From Neisseriaceae bacterium JH1-16 (GTDB lineage Bacteria > Pseudomonadota > Gammaproteobacteria > Burkholderiales > Chromobacteriaceae), in assembly GCA_025989215.1 (NCBI GenBank), contig JAPDNP010000006.1, positions 241,462 to 305,461 on the forward strand: a DNA stretch of 64,000 bases, written 5' to 3'. The notes under the pieces were generated by a model. It saw only the letters and a program-made list of their open reading frames with translations, did not search any database and was not told the origin of the DNA. Numbering within the stretch: the first letter of the stretch is position 1; every line of letters begins with the position of its first letter. Shown here one piece after another: positions 34,870 through 43,303 of the stretch. The translations under genes and the position numbers were made by a program.

Positions 34870-37302
34870 TTAGGCGAGGACCTTGATCGGGATAAACTCA
34901 TTCTTCTGCGCGCCGGCGATGCGCGCGGCCCACGGGTCGGGCAGGCCTTCGAGCGAGTACAACAGCCGCTCGTACAGCGCCTGGCGGTTGGCCGTATCGT
35001 CGACGACGCGCGCCTTGATGTAGTCGAGGCCGACGCGGGCGATGTAGTGGACGGTGCGGTCGAGGTAGTAGGCCTCCTCGCGATAGAGCTGCAGGAAGGC
35101 GCCGCTGTATTCCTTCACCTCGTCGGCGGTCTTCACCTTGCAGAGGAACTGCGCGACCTCGGTCTTGATGCCGCCGTTGCCGCCGACGTACAGTTCCCAG
35201 CCCGAGTCGACCGCGATCACGCCGACGTCTTTGATGCCGGCCTCGGCGCAGTTGCGCGGGCAGCCGGACACGGCGAGCTTCACCTTGTGGGGGCTCCACA
35301 TATTCGCCAGCATCGTCTCTAGGTCGATGCCCATCTGCGTGCTGTTCTGCGTGCCGAAGCGGCAGAACTCGCTGCCGACGCAGGTCTTCACCGTGCGGAT
35401 CGACTTGCCGTAGGCGTGGCCCGACTGCATGCCGAGATCCTTCCAGACGTCGACCAGGTCCTCCTTCTTCACGCCCAACAGGTCGATGCGCTGGCCGCCG
35501 GTGACCTTGACCATCGGCACGTGGTACTTGTCGGCGACGTCGGCGATGCGACGCAGTTCGGTCGAGTTGGTGACGCCGCCCTTCATCTGCGGGATCACCG
35601 AGAAGGTGCCGTCCTTCTGGATGTTGGCGTGCACGCGCTCGTTGACGAAGCGGCTCTGCGGGTCGTCGACCGCCTCGTGCGGCCAGGTCGACAAGAGGTA
35701 GTAGTTCACCGCCGGCCTGCAGGTGGCACAGCCGTTCGGCGTGCGCCATTCGAGGAAGTCGTATACCGCCTTGTGGTCGAGCAGATGGTGCTCGCGGATC
35801 GCCTTGCGGACCTCGGCGTGGGTGCGGTCGGTACAGCCGCACACTGCCTTGGTCTTCGGCGTCTCCTGGAAGCTCGAGCCGACCGTGCTCATCAGGATCT
35901 GCTCGACGAGACCGGTGCACGAGCCGCAGGAGCTGGCCGCCTTGGTGTGCTTCTTCACGTCGTCGACGGTGAACAGGCCCTTGTCCTTGATCGCCTTGAC
36001 GATGGTGCCCTTGCACACGCCGTTGCAGCCGCACACCTCGTCGCTGTCCTGCATGCTGGCTGCGCGGCTCTGGCCCTGCACGCCGGCGTCGCCGATCGCC
36101 GATTCGCCGAACATCAGCGTGTCGCGCAGGTCGCTGATGGTGCGGCCCTCGCGCAGCAGCTTGAAGTACCACGCGCCGTCGGCGGTGTCGCCGTACAGGC
36201 AGGCGCCGACCAGTTTGTCGTCCTTGATCACCAGCTTCTTGTAGACACCGCCGGCCGGGTCGGACAGCACGATGTCTTCGGTGCCGTCGCCGCCGATGAA
36301 GTCGCCGGCGGAAAACAGATCGATGCCGGTGACCTTGAGCTTGGTCGACAGCACCGAGCCCTTGTACTGGCCGATGCCGAGTTGCGCCAGATGGTTGGCG
36401 CAGACCTTGGCCTGCTCGAACAGCGGGGCGACCAGGCCGTAGGCGACGCCGCGGTGGCTGACGCACTCGCCGACCGCGTAGATGCGCGGGTCGAACGTTT
36501 GCAGCGCGTCGCTGACGACGATGCCGCGGTTGCAGTAGAGGCCGGCCGATTCGGCCAACGTAGCGTTCGGGCGGATGCCGACCGCCATCACCACCAAGTC
36601 CGCGGGCGCCTCGCCGCCGTCCCTGAAACGCACCGCGGCGACGCTGCCTGCGCCGTCGTCAACCAGTTCGGCCGTCTGCTTGCCGAGCAGGAAGGCAAGG
36701 CCGCGTTCTTCCAGCGACTTCTGCAGCAGCCGGCCGGCGGTCTCGTCGAGCTGGCGCTCCAGCAGCCAGTCGCCCAGGTGCACGACGGTGACGTCCATGC
36801 CGCGCAGCTTCAGGCCGTTGGCTGCCTCCAGCCCGAGCAGACCGCCACCGATCACCACTGCGCTCTTCTTCGTTTTCGCCGCCGCGATCATCGCTTCGGT
36901 GTCGTAGATGTCGCGGTAGCTGATCACGCCGGCCAGGTCCTTGCCGGGGATCGGCAGGATGAACGGCGTCGAGCCGGTGGCGAGCAGCAGCCGGTCGTAG
37001 GGTTCTTCAATTCCGTCGTCGGCGACCACGACGCGGCGCACGCGGTCGATCTGCGTCACCGTCTTGCCCAGGTGCAACTTGATGCCGTTTTCCGCGTACC
37101 ACGACAGCGGGTTGAGGATGATGTCGTCGAAGGCCTGTTCGCCCGCCAGCACCGGCGAGAGCAGGATGCGGTTGTAGTTGGGGTGGGGCTCGGCGCCGAA
37201 CACGGTGATTTCGTACAGATCGGGCGCTAGCGTCAGCAGTTCTTCGACGGTGCGGATGCCGGCCATGCCGTTGCCGACCACTACCAGTTTGAGCTTCTTC
37301 AT
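34870..37302 (-). CDS. nirB: NADH-dependent nitrite reductase large subunit
   Basis: 810 residues. Residues about 3-300 form the FAD/NAD(P)H module (LVVVGNGMAGIRTVEEL; VVIGGGLLGLEAANGL). Two BFD-like [2Fe-2S] segments follow (VCGCNGVCKG ... SSCGSCTGLVEQ; AVCGCTDR ... NGCATCRPA), then the sulfite/nitrite reductase domain with siroheme/[4Fe-4S] cysteines CVGSEFC and SGCPRNC. It converts nitrite to ammonium with six electrons. The ATG at 37302 has GAGGAA upstream; a frame that continues further is only a shadow within the transporter gene. Confidence 0.95.
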   Translation of the reverse strand: MKKLKLVVVGNGMAGIRTVEELLTLAPDLYEITVFGAEPHPNYNRILLSPVLAGEQAFDDIILNPLSWYAENGIKLHLGKTVTQIDRVRRVVVADDGIEEPYDRLLLATGSTPFILPIPGKDLAGVISYRDIYDTEAMIAAAKTKKSAVVIGGGLLGLEAANGLKLRGMDVTVVHLGDWLLERQLDETAGRLLQKSLEERGLAFLLGKQTAELVDDGAGSVAAVRFRDGGEAPADLVVMAVGIRPNATLAESAGLYCNRGIVVSDALQTFDPRIYAVGECVSHRGVAYGLVAPLFEQAKVCANHLAQLGIGQYKGSVLSTKLKVTGIDLFSAGDFIGGDGTEDIVLSDPAGGVYKKLVIKDDKLVGACLYGDTADGAWYFKLLREGRTISDLRDTLMFGESAIGDAGVQGQSRAASMQDSDEVCGCNGVCKGTIVKAIKDKGLFTVDDVKKHTKAASSCGSCTGLVEQILMSTVGSSFQETPKTKAVCGCTDRTHAEVRKAIREHHLLDHKAVYDFLEWRTPNGCATCRPAVNYYLLSTWPHEAVDDPQSRFVNERVHANIQKDGTFSVIPQMKGGVTNSTELRRIADVADKYHVPMVKVTGGQRIDLLGVKKEDLVDVWKDLGMQSGHAYGKSIRTVKTCVGSEFCRFGTQNSTQMGIDLETMLANMWSPHKVKLAVSGCPRNCAEAGIKDVGVIAVDSGWELYVGGNGGIKTEVAQFLCKVKTADEVKEYSGAFLQLYREEAYYLDRTVHYIARVGLDYIKARVVDDTANRQALYERLLYSLEGLPDPWAARIAGAQKNEFIPIKVLA

Positions 37303-37316
37303 GGGTAATTCCTCTT

Positions 37317-38519
37317 TCAAACTCGTGCAGCTGCCGCAGACCAGCTGCTGCGCCATCTCTGTTTCACCCCGGCAAGACTCGCCCAGCCGAGCAGCGCCAG
37401 GCAGGCGAACAGCCACAGCCCGCCGGCGTAGCCGCCGGTTGCCTGTTTGATCGCGCCCAGACTCGCCGCCAGCGCGAAGCCGCCGACGCCGCCGGCCATG
37501 CCGATCAGCCCCGTCATCACGCCAATTTCCTGGCCGAAGCGCTGCGGCACCAACTGGAACACCGCGCCGTTGCCGGCGCCGAGGCAGAGCATCGCCAGCA
37601 CGAACAGCGCCACCGCGCCGGCTGCGCCGCCGACGTTGAAGCCGGCCGCCGCGATCAGGCAGGCGGTGGCGGTGTAGACGACCAGCAGCGAGCGGGTGCC
37701 GCCGATGCGGTCGGCGAGCACGCCGCCCAAGGGGCGCATCACCGAGCCTGCGAACACGCAGGCGGCGGTGTAGAGGCCGGCGGTCTTGGCGTCGAAGCCG
37801 AACTGGTCGTGGAAGTAGCCGGGCAGGGCGCTGGCGAAGCCGGAGAAGCCGCCGAAAGTGATCGCGTAGAAGAACATGAACAGCCACGCGTCCTTCGCGC
37901 CGAGAACCGCCGCGTAGTCGGCCAGGCGCTTCGTCGGCGCGGCGCCCGGTGCGTCCTGCGCGGCTTTCGCGTAGATGGCCAGCGCGATGACGAGCGGAAT
38001 GCAGGCGAGGCCGAACACGTTCTGCCAGCCGAACAACGCGGCGAGCGCCGGCGCGAACAGGGCGGCGAGCACCGTGCCCGAGTTGCCGGCGCCGGCGATG
38101 CCCATCGCGGTGCCCTGGTGCTGTGGCGGGTACCAGCGCGACGCCAAGGGCAGCGCGACCGCGAACGATGCGCCGGCGACGCCGAGGAAGGCGCCGAGCG
38201 CCAGCGCGCCGGACAGGCTCGAGAGGCCGACCCGCCACGCGGTCAAGAGCGCCGCGATCACAATGACCTGGCCGATCAGGCCGGCGCGCTTGGCGCCGAT
38301 GCGGTCGACCAGCACGCCCATCGCGAGGCGCAACAGCGCGCCGGCCAGGATGGGCGTGGCGACCATCAGGCCGCGCTGCTGGGTGGTCAGGCCCAGGTCA
38401 CCGGCAATCTGCACCTGCAGCGGGCCGAGCAGATACCAGACCATGAAGCTGAGGTCGAAATAGAGAAAGGCCGAAAACAGCGTGGGCTTGTGTCCTGCCT
38501 GCCAGAATGAACGGTCCAT
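37317..38519 (-). CDS. MFS nitrate/nitrite transporter (NNP family)
   Basis: 400 residues with about twelve membrane helices. GIAGAGNSGTVLAALFAP is the nitrate signature (GxxGNxG) in helix 5, with a second glycine-rich copy, GLIGMAGGVGGFALA, in helix 11. LMVATPILAGALLRLAMGVLVDRIGAKR is the MFS loop 2-3 motif. It imports nitrate for the NasA/NirBD pathway. The ATG at 38519 has GAGGAG upstream. It is the first gene after the regulated leader, 14 bases before nirB. Confidence 0.93.
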   Translation of the reverse strand: MDRSFWQAGHKPTLFSAFLYFDLSFMVWYLLGPLQVQIAGDLGLTTQQRGLMVATPILAGALLRLAMGVLVDRIGAKRAGLIGQVIVIAALLTAWRVGLSSLSGALALGAFLGVAGASFAVALPLASRWYPPQHQGTAMGIAGAGNSGTVLAALFAPALAALFGWQNVFGLACIPLVIALAIYAKAAQDAPGAAPTKRLADYAAVLGAKDAWLFMFFYAITFGGFSGFASALPGYFHDQFGFDAKTAGLYTAACVFAGSVMRPLGGVLADRIGGTRSLLVVYTATACLIAAAGFNVGGAAGAVALFVLAMLCLGAGNGAVFQLVPQRFGQEIGVMTGLIGMAGGVGGFALAASLGAIKQATGGYAGGLWLFACLALLGWASLAGVKQRWRSSWSAAAARV

Positions 38520-38528
38520 ATTGCATCT

Positions 38529-38702
38529 CCTCGGAGCCTCGAAAACCTGCTGCGCGGCACGGATGCGTCGTTGGGCAGTGCTTTGTGCGAGCGAATCTTT
38601 CATTCGCTCAGCCAGAAGCCTCATGGACACGGAGTCCACTCCGGTTTCTGCGCGCTGTCCGCCTCGCCTGCGTGTCGCTCGCGACGGTTTTCAGAGGCTC
38701 CT
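38529..38702. repeat. 174-bp inverted-repeat element in the nitrate leader
   Basis: GGAGCCTCGAAAACC at the left and GGTTTTCAGAGGCTCC at the right are reverse complements apart from one inserted base. Inside is a shorter hairpin, GAGCGAAT/ATTCGCTC at about 38589-38609. The element lies between the leader terminator and the transporter ribosome site and resembles, in size and arm style, the elements at 53187 and 54720. Confidence 0.65.
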
Positions 38703-38760
38703 TCTGGTGCCGGGGCGCGTTGTTGCGTCCCGGCGGCATAGGGCGTGCTCGGCCCAAAAT

Positions 38761-38805
38761 AAAAACGGCGTCCGCTCATGCGTGATCACATGAGGGGACG
38801 CCGTT
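38761..38805 (-). terminator. Intrinsic terminator in the nitrate operon leader (attenuator)
   Basis: On the minus strand AACGGCGTCC pairs with GGACGCCGTT, and TTTTTATTTT follows. It lies within the leader, 240 bases before the transporter start, immediately downstream of the two hexaloop hairpins. It is the expected target of NasT antitermination. Confidence 0.9.
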
Positions 38806-38819
38806 GTCCTTAGTGGGTG

Positions 38820-38875
38820 ACGGCCGCCGTTGGCCATCCCCCCTTGTTTCGTTTGGCCGGTACGCCGTTGCACCG
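38820..38875 (-). promoter_or_regulatory. ANTAR-target RNA: two AACGGC hexaloop hairpins
   Basis: P1 at 38858-38875: stem CGGTGC/GTACCG with loop AACGGC. P2 at 38820-38837: stem ATGGCC/GGCCGT with loop AACGGC. Both stems are six base pairs and both loops have A at position 1 and G at position 4, the known ANTAR recognition pattern. The second stem sits next to the terminator. NasT, encoded upstream, has an ANTAR domain, so the parts of the switch are all present. Confidence 0.88.
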
Positions 38876-38890
38876 GTCGCTTAGCTATAG

Positions 38891-38905
38891 GCAAGGAGCG
38901 TGCCA
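38891..38905 (-). promoter_or_regulatory. Sigma-54 promoter of the nitrate operon
   Basis: Read on the minus strand: TGGCACG, four bases (CTCC), TTGC. This is the -24/-12 sigma-54 consensus with correct spacing. The predicted start near 38879 falls only a few bases before the P1 hairpin. Sigma-54 use suggests NtrC control by nitrogen status. Confidence 0.85.
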
Positions 38906-39143
38906 GGAGTGGGGCTATCGATAGTGCGACGCCAACAAACGGAGCACGGCTTCCCTGCCGGGCCGGGCGGTCGCAGCTAGCACGGGCGGTGCGGTGATGC
39001 GGTGCAGCAATAACAGGGGGCAGATCGGTTGTGCCGAGATGGAACGTTGGCCGAAACAGGCCGTTCGGCCAAGCTTTCGACGCACTGTTACGGTGCATTT
39101 TTTGTTGCGACGCACAGGTGTTGTGCGCCGCAATATGGGGGCA
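38906..39143. other. Upstream activating region of the nitrate operon
   Basis: No gene. It should hold activator (NtrC-type) sites for the sigma-54 promoter, though I could not single out clear NtrC boxes. An inverted pair of TTGGCCGAA motifs at 39047-39072 (8-base spacer) forms a hairpin and may serve as the nasS terminator. Confidence 0.5.
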
Positions 39144-40283
39144 TCAGGCCAGTTCGAGCGCACGCAGCGCGAAACTATCGGCATAAGCCACCGGGTCGCG
39201 GCTGTTCCAGCTTACGCCGTCGATCAACACACACGATCGCTCGTCGTCAGGCACGGCGATGCCGAGTGCCGTCGCCGCCTCGCGGTACAGTGCGGTCTGG
39301 TTAATTGCGGCGGCGATGGCCGGTAGGTCGGCCGAACCGCGCAGCAGCCCCCAGCGCCGGTACTGGCTGAGGAACCACAAGCCGTCCGACCGGTACGGAT
39401 AGTTGACCGCGCCATCATCGAAGAAGCGCAGCGGCGCGCCGGGCAGGCCGTTGCCGCCGAGCAGCCGCGGCAGGATCAGCGAGCGGGCGCGGCCGATGCA
39501 GGTGGGGCCGGACAGCCAGCCGGCCGCATCGAAGCGGTGGGTCGGCTCGTCGAGCCAGCGGCAGGCGTCGAGCAGCGTCATCGTCAGCGCTCGGGCGGTG
39601 CGCGGATAGCGGGTGACGAAGTCGCGCCGGCAGGCCAGCACCTTCTCCGGGTGGTCGGGCCAGATCGCGCCGCTGGCGACCACCGTTCGGCCAACCCCTT
39701 CGGCCTCGGCCACCGCGTGCCACGGCTCGCCGGCGCAGAAGCCGTCGAGCAGACCGGCGGCGAGCGCTTCGCTCATCTGCGGCGGCGGAATCACCACGCT
39801 CTTCACGTCGGTGAGCGGGTGGATGCCCTGCGCCGCCAGCCAGTAATACAGCCACATCGCGTGGGTGCCGGTCGGGAAGGTCTGCGCGAACACCAATGGG
39901 CGCGGTGCCTCGGCCACCAGCTCGCGCAGCGTGCGGCCGGACGCCAGCTGCCGGGCGAGCCGGTCGGACAGCGTGATCGCCTGGCCGTTGTGGTTGAGCG
40001 TCATCAGCACCGCCATCGGCGCCTGCGGACCGCCGAGCCCCAGTTCGACGCCATAGACCAGGCCGTACAGCGCATGGGCGGCGTCGAGTTCGCCGCTGAT
40101 CAGCTTGTCGCGCACCGCCGCCCACGATGGCTGGCGATGCAGCTCGATCTCGATGCCGTAGCGCTCGCCGAGGCCCAGCCGCTGGGCGACCACCAGCGGG
40201 GCGCAGTCGGACAGCGGTACGTAGCCCAGCCGCAGGACGGTCTTCTCCGGAGCATCCGGGATGGAAGGGTTGTGGTCGTGCAT
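39144..40283 (-). CDS. nasS: Nitrate sensor NasS (NrtA/CmpA-like, cytosolic)
   Basis: 379 residues similar to nitrate ABC substrate-binding proteins (LRLGYVPLSDCAPLVVAQRLGL, HALYGLVYGVELGLGGPQAPMAVLMTLNHNGQAITLS, GFCAGEPWHAVAEAEGVG), but with no signal peptide or lipobox. This marks it as the cytosolic sensor. In NasS-NasT systems NasS sequesters NasT until nitrate or nitrite binds. The gene lies 16 bases after nasT and just before the ANTAR leader. Confidence 0.9.
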   Translation of the reverse strand: MHDHNPSIPDAPEKTVLRLGYVPLSDCAPLVVAQRLGLGERYGIEIELHRQPSWAAVRDKLISGELDAAHALYGLVYGVELGLGGPQAPMAVLMTLNHNGQAITLSDRLARQLASGRTLRELVAEAPRPLVFAQTFPTGTHAMWLYYWLAAQGIHPLTDVKSVVIPPPQMSEALAAGLLDGFCAGEPWHAVAEAEGVGRTVVASGAIWPDHPEKVLACRRDFVTRYPRTARALTMTLLDACRWLDEPTHRFDAAGWLSGPTCIGRARSLILPRLLGGNGLPGAPLRFFDDGAVNYPYRSDGLWFLSQYRRWGLLRGSADLPAIAAAINQTALYREAATALGIAVPDDERSCVLIDGVSWNSRDPVAYADSFALRALELA

Positions 40284-40299
40284 CAGGTGTTCCTCGTGC

Positions 40300-40875
40300 T
40301 CAGCCGAGCAGATCGACCATCGCGATCAGCTGGCGCGCCACCTCGGCGATCCGCTCGCCCTGGCGCATCGCCTGGCGGCGCAGCAGCTCGTACGCCTCGG
40401 TTTCGGACAGGCCGCGCTTGTCCATCAGCAGCCCCTTGGCGCGGTCGATCAGCTTGCGTTCGGCCAACCTTTGCTCGGCATCGGCCAGGCGTTTCCGGAG
40501 CCGCGTCTCTTCCTCGAAGCGCGCCAGCGCCACCTCGATGATCGGCGCGAGCCTGTCGGCGGTGACCTCGTCGACCACATAGGCGGTGACGCCGGCGCCG
40601 ACCGCGTCGCGGATCGCCTGCGGCTCGCGCTGGTCGGCGAACATCACCACCGGCCGTGGCGCGGCGTGGCCCATCACCGCCAGCTGTTCGAGCGTGTCGC
40701 GCGACGGCGATTCGGTGTCGATGATCACCACATCGGGGCGCTGCTCCTCGACCGCGCGCAGCAAGGCGGCCGCGCCGTCGACCTCGGCGATCACCGTGTA
40801 GCCGGCGCCGGCCAGCGCATCGCGCAGGGTGCCGATGGGCTTGTCGGTATCGTTGACGAGCAGGATGCGCAGCAT
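40300..40875 (-). CDS. nasT: ANTAR-domain antiterminator NasT
   Basis: 191 residues. A receiver-like domain (LRILLVNDTDKPIGTLRDAL, DVVIIDTESPSRDTLEQL) is followed by a coiled stretch and a C-terminal ANTAR domain (LIDRAKGLLMDKRGLSETEAYELLRRQAMRQGERIAEVARQLI). NasT binds the two-hairpin RNA in the downstream leader and allows transcription past the terminator when NasS releases it. The ATG at 40875 is the start of the receiver fold. Confidence 0.93.
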   Translation of the reverse strand: MLRILLVNDTDKPIGTLRDALAGAGYTVIAEVDGAAALLRAVEEQRPDVVIIDTESPSRDTLEQLAVMGHAAPRPVVMFADQREPQAIRDAVGAGVTAYVVDEVTADRLAPIIEVALARFEEETRLRKRLADAEQRLAERKLIDRAKGLLMDKRGLSETEAYELLRRQAMRQGERIAEVARQLIAMVDLLG

Positions 40876-41133
40876 GGGGCGGCCGTCGGGTGGGTTGATG
40901 GGGGTCTGCGCCGGGCCAGTGGGCCAGGGCAACAGCGTTGCCTTAATCTAAGCAAGTTATGTGCCGGGCCGATCGGGCGGGCTGGAGCGAGGTGCGAAGG
41001 CGGGCCGCTGTCTCGCTGCGAAGACAGACTGGCGATCCCCGCCGAACTGGGCTTTGTTTATCACATCAAGGGTTTATCGCATCGGGGTCGGCCCGCCTGC
41101 GGCGGGAGTGGCCCGCGCCATGGGGAATCGACG

Positions 41134-42081
41134 ATGAACTACCGCAAGCTTGGCCACACCGACCTCGACGTCGCGCCGCTCGCCTTCGGCGGCAATGTGT
41201 TCGGCTGGACCTTGGACGAGGCCGCCTCGTTTCGCATGCTCGACGAGTTGGCCGAAAAGGGCCTCAACTTCATCGACACCGCCGACGTCTACTCGCGCTG
41301 GGTGCCGGGCAACCGCGGCGGCGAGTCCGAAACCATCATCGGCCGCTGGTTCAAACAGAGCGGCAAGCGCGAGCAGGTGGTGCTGGCCACCAAGGTCGGC
41401 TACGAGTTGGGCATCGACCAGAAGGGCCTGTCGCGTGCCTATATCCTGTCGGCGGTCGAGGCCTCGCTCGCACGGCTGCAGACCGACTATATCGATCTCT
41501 ACCAGGCCCATATCGACGACCCGGTTACGCCGCAGGAGGAAACGCTGGCGGCCTTCGACCAGCTGCTGCGCGAGGGCAAGGTGCGCGCGATCGGCGCTTC
41601 CAATCACAATGCTGCCCGCCTGGCGAAGGCGCTGGCGATCAGCGCGGAGCAGGGGCTGGCGAGTTATGCCACGCTGCAGCCGCTCTACAACCTGTACGAC
41701 CGCGTCGAGTTCGAACAGCCGCTGATGCCGCTGTGCCGGCAGCATGGCATAGCGGTGATCACCTATTTCTCGCTGGCCAGCGGTTTTCTGACCGGCAAGT
41801 ACCGCCGTCAGGAAGACCTGGCCGGCCATGCGCGCGGCGGCACGGTCGGCAAATACCTGACCGATCGCGGCCTGCGCATCCTCGCCGCGCTCGACGAGGT
41901 GGCCAAGGCGCACGACAGCACTCCGGCCAGCGTTGCGCTGGCCTGGCTGATGGCCCGGCCGACGGTGGCGGCGCCGATCGTCAGCGCGACGTCCTCGGCG
42001 CAGCTAGAGGCGCTGCTGGCGGCCATCGATCTGCGCCTGACTGCCGCCGATCAAGCCGCGCTCGACGAGGCCAGCGCCTGA
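41134..42081 (+). CDS. Aldo/keto reductase
   Basis: 315 residues of TIM-barrel AKR fold. MNYRKLGHTDLDVAPLAFGGNVFGW, NFIDTADVYSRW (catalytic Asp and Tyr), VVLATKVGYE (Lys) and DLYQAHIDDP (His) give the tetrad. The sequence resembles the YajO/Tas-like group that acts on various aldehydes with NADPH. It stands alone between nasT (divergent) and the FAD dehydrogenase operon. Substrate not assignable. Confidence 0.92.
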   Translation: MNYRKLGHTDLDVAPLAFGGNVFGWTLDEAASFRMLDELAEKGLNFIDTADVYSRWVPGNRGGESETIIGRWFKQSGKREQVVLATKVGYELGIDQKGLSRAYILSAVEASLARLQTDYIDLYQAHIDDPVTPQEETLAAFDQLLREGKVRAIGASNHNAARLAKALAISAEQGLASYATLQPLYNLYDRVEFEQPLMPLCRQHGIAVITYFSLASGFLTGKYRRQEDLAGHARGGTVGKYLTDRGLRILAALDEVAKAHDSTPASVALAWLMARPTVAAPIVSATSSAQLEALLAAIDLRLTAADQAALDEASA

Positions 42082-42108
42082 ATCGAGCCGACGCGACGGA
42101 CGGGCGCA

Positions 42109-42122
42109 TTGATCGATATCAA
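42109..42122. promoter_or_regulatory. FNR/Anr-type box
   Basis: TTGATCGATATCAA is a perfect match to TTGAT-N4-ATCAA. It lies 28 bases after the aldo/keto reductase stop and over 600 bases before the next plus-strand gene, so its target is unclear. Confidence 0.5.
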
Positions 42123-42573
42123 TGTAAGTAGTAAAATTACCTTCCTGTCTTTCGCGTCATTGCCCTTCTCCTAAGCAAACTCCCTTCGTTATTCACTTTT
42201 CGGTACGTAATGCCGAAATTGCTGCGTCTTGATGGCTATGCATTGAGGCGTTTCGAGATGGTGTTAACGTTGTGTAGTAGTAATACTACATTTCTTAACC
42301 GTGCCAGGAGTGGGGCGGCTGTGTGTGCATCGCTGTGTGTGCGAAAGGCGGGGGTCCACCAGCTTCTATAAAGGGTGAAACAGCCGGCATTGCGCCAAGG
42401 CTGAGGCATCCGGCATGGGGGTTGGCACCGAGCGAGGTCGATGCGGGCCGTGCCATGCCCTGGGGGACGACCAGGCAAAACCGTTACCGGGGGGGAGCGG
42501 CCGGCGCGGCCCCAGCCTGCTTTCCGAATAACACCGAACAAGACGGCGCGGTCCGGCTGTGGGGCGCGCCAGC

Positions 42574-42722
42574 TAAAAACCGATTCACGGTCTCGCGAAC
42601 GAAGGGATCGCCCGGGCGAAATGACGCGAAAAAGCGGAATGGACTTGTCGAACAGATCCGCATGTTGAGTGGCATTTCAACGCAGTTTCCCCCGAGTGCA
42701 ATAGATCGTGATCAGGTTCTAA
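42574..42722 (-). repeat. 149-bp inverted-repeat element, copy 1
   Basis: Its reverse complement matches the copy at 61486-61634 over the whole length, including TTGCACTCGGG, TGCCACTCAACATGC, CCGCTTTTTCGCGTCATT and CCCTTCGTTCGCGAGA. The arms (TTAGAACCTGATCACGATCT at the right end, read on the minus strand) are more degenerate in this copy. It lies directly before the ribosome site of the dehydrogenase small subunit. Confidence 0.85.
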
Positions 42723-42731
42723 GGAGTCGCA

Positions 42732-43295
42732 ATGTCCACTCATGATCGTGACGGCGCTGTGCACGCGGGCGATGCGCCCGCGATGCCGACGCGGCGTCGC
42801 TTGTTGATAGGCGTGGGGTTGGCCGCAGGCTCGCTGGCCCTGTCCGGCAGCTGGGGGCGCAGCGCGCTGGCGCAGAGCGCCGCCGGTGCCGAGACCGCGC
42901 AAAGCGCCAATTTCCTGACCCTGTCCCATCTGCTTACCGGCCGCGCGCAGCTCGATGCCCGCCAGGGCGAGCGCCTCTTTGCGGCGCTGTCGGCCAGCGA
43001 CAAGAACTTTGCCGCCCAGGTGACGGCGCTGGCCGACTTCGCCCGGCAGGGCAGCTTCAGCGATGTCGAGAAGCTGGCCTCGGTGCTCGACGCGCAGCGC
43101 CCGGAGCTTGCCAAGACGCTGCGTCGTATCGTGGCGGCCTGGTACACCGGCGTAGTCGGTGACGGGCCGAATGCCAGGGCGGTGATCGCCTATGCCGACG
43201 CGTTGATGTTCCAGCCGGTGAAGGACGTGCTGATGCCGCCCACCTATTGCCAAGCCGCGCCCAACTACTGGGTCGCCAAACCCCCGATGGCCTGA
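42732..43295 (+). CDS. Tat-exported small subunit of membrane FAD dehydrogenase
   Basis: 187 residues. A twin-arginine signal (PTRRRLLIGVGLAAGSLALSGSWG) precedes a domain of the sugar/sorbitol dehydrogenase small-subunit type (FLTLSHLLTGRAQLDARQGERLFAALS; YADALMFQPVKDVLMPPTYCQAAPNYWVAKPP). In three-component sugar or gluconate dehydrogenases this subunit carries the folded flavoprotein across the membrane by the Tat route. The three genes 42732-46346 are close together and form one operon. Confidence 0.88.
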   Translation: MSTHDRDGAVHAGDAPAMPTRRRLLIGVGLAAGSLALSGSWGRSALAQSAAGAETAQSANFLTLSHLLTGRAQLDARQGERLFAALSASDKNFAAQVTALADFARQGSFSDVEKLASVLDAQRPELAKTLRRIVAAWYTGVVGDGPNARAVIAYADALMFQPVKDVLMPPTYCQAAPNYWVAKPPMA

Positions 43296-43303
43296 GGTCT
43301 TCC

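Larger units (their letters stand above)
42082..42731. other. 650-bp region without a gene
   Basis: No convincing coding region. It contains a perfect FNR/Anr-type dyad (42109), a degenerate fragment of the 149-bp repeat (about 42149-42190), a 17-mer shared with the nitrate promoter (42300) and a full 149-bp repeat (42574-42722) that ends just before the dehydrogenase operon start. The promoter of that operon must lie within or across the repeat. Confidence 0.55.

Noticed and set aside
37317..38238. Upstream extension of the nirB reading frame through the transporter gene
   Set aside because: The NirB family starts at 37302 with a ribosome site; the extension reads the transporter in another frame.
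42290..42320. Second sigma-54 promoter around the shared 17-mer
   Set aside because: The -24 element is present but the -12 TTGC is missing and no suitable gene follows on that strand.
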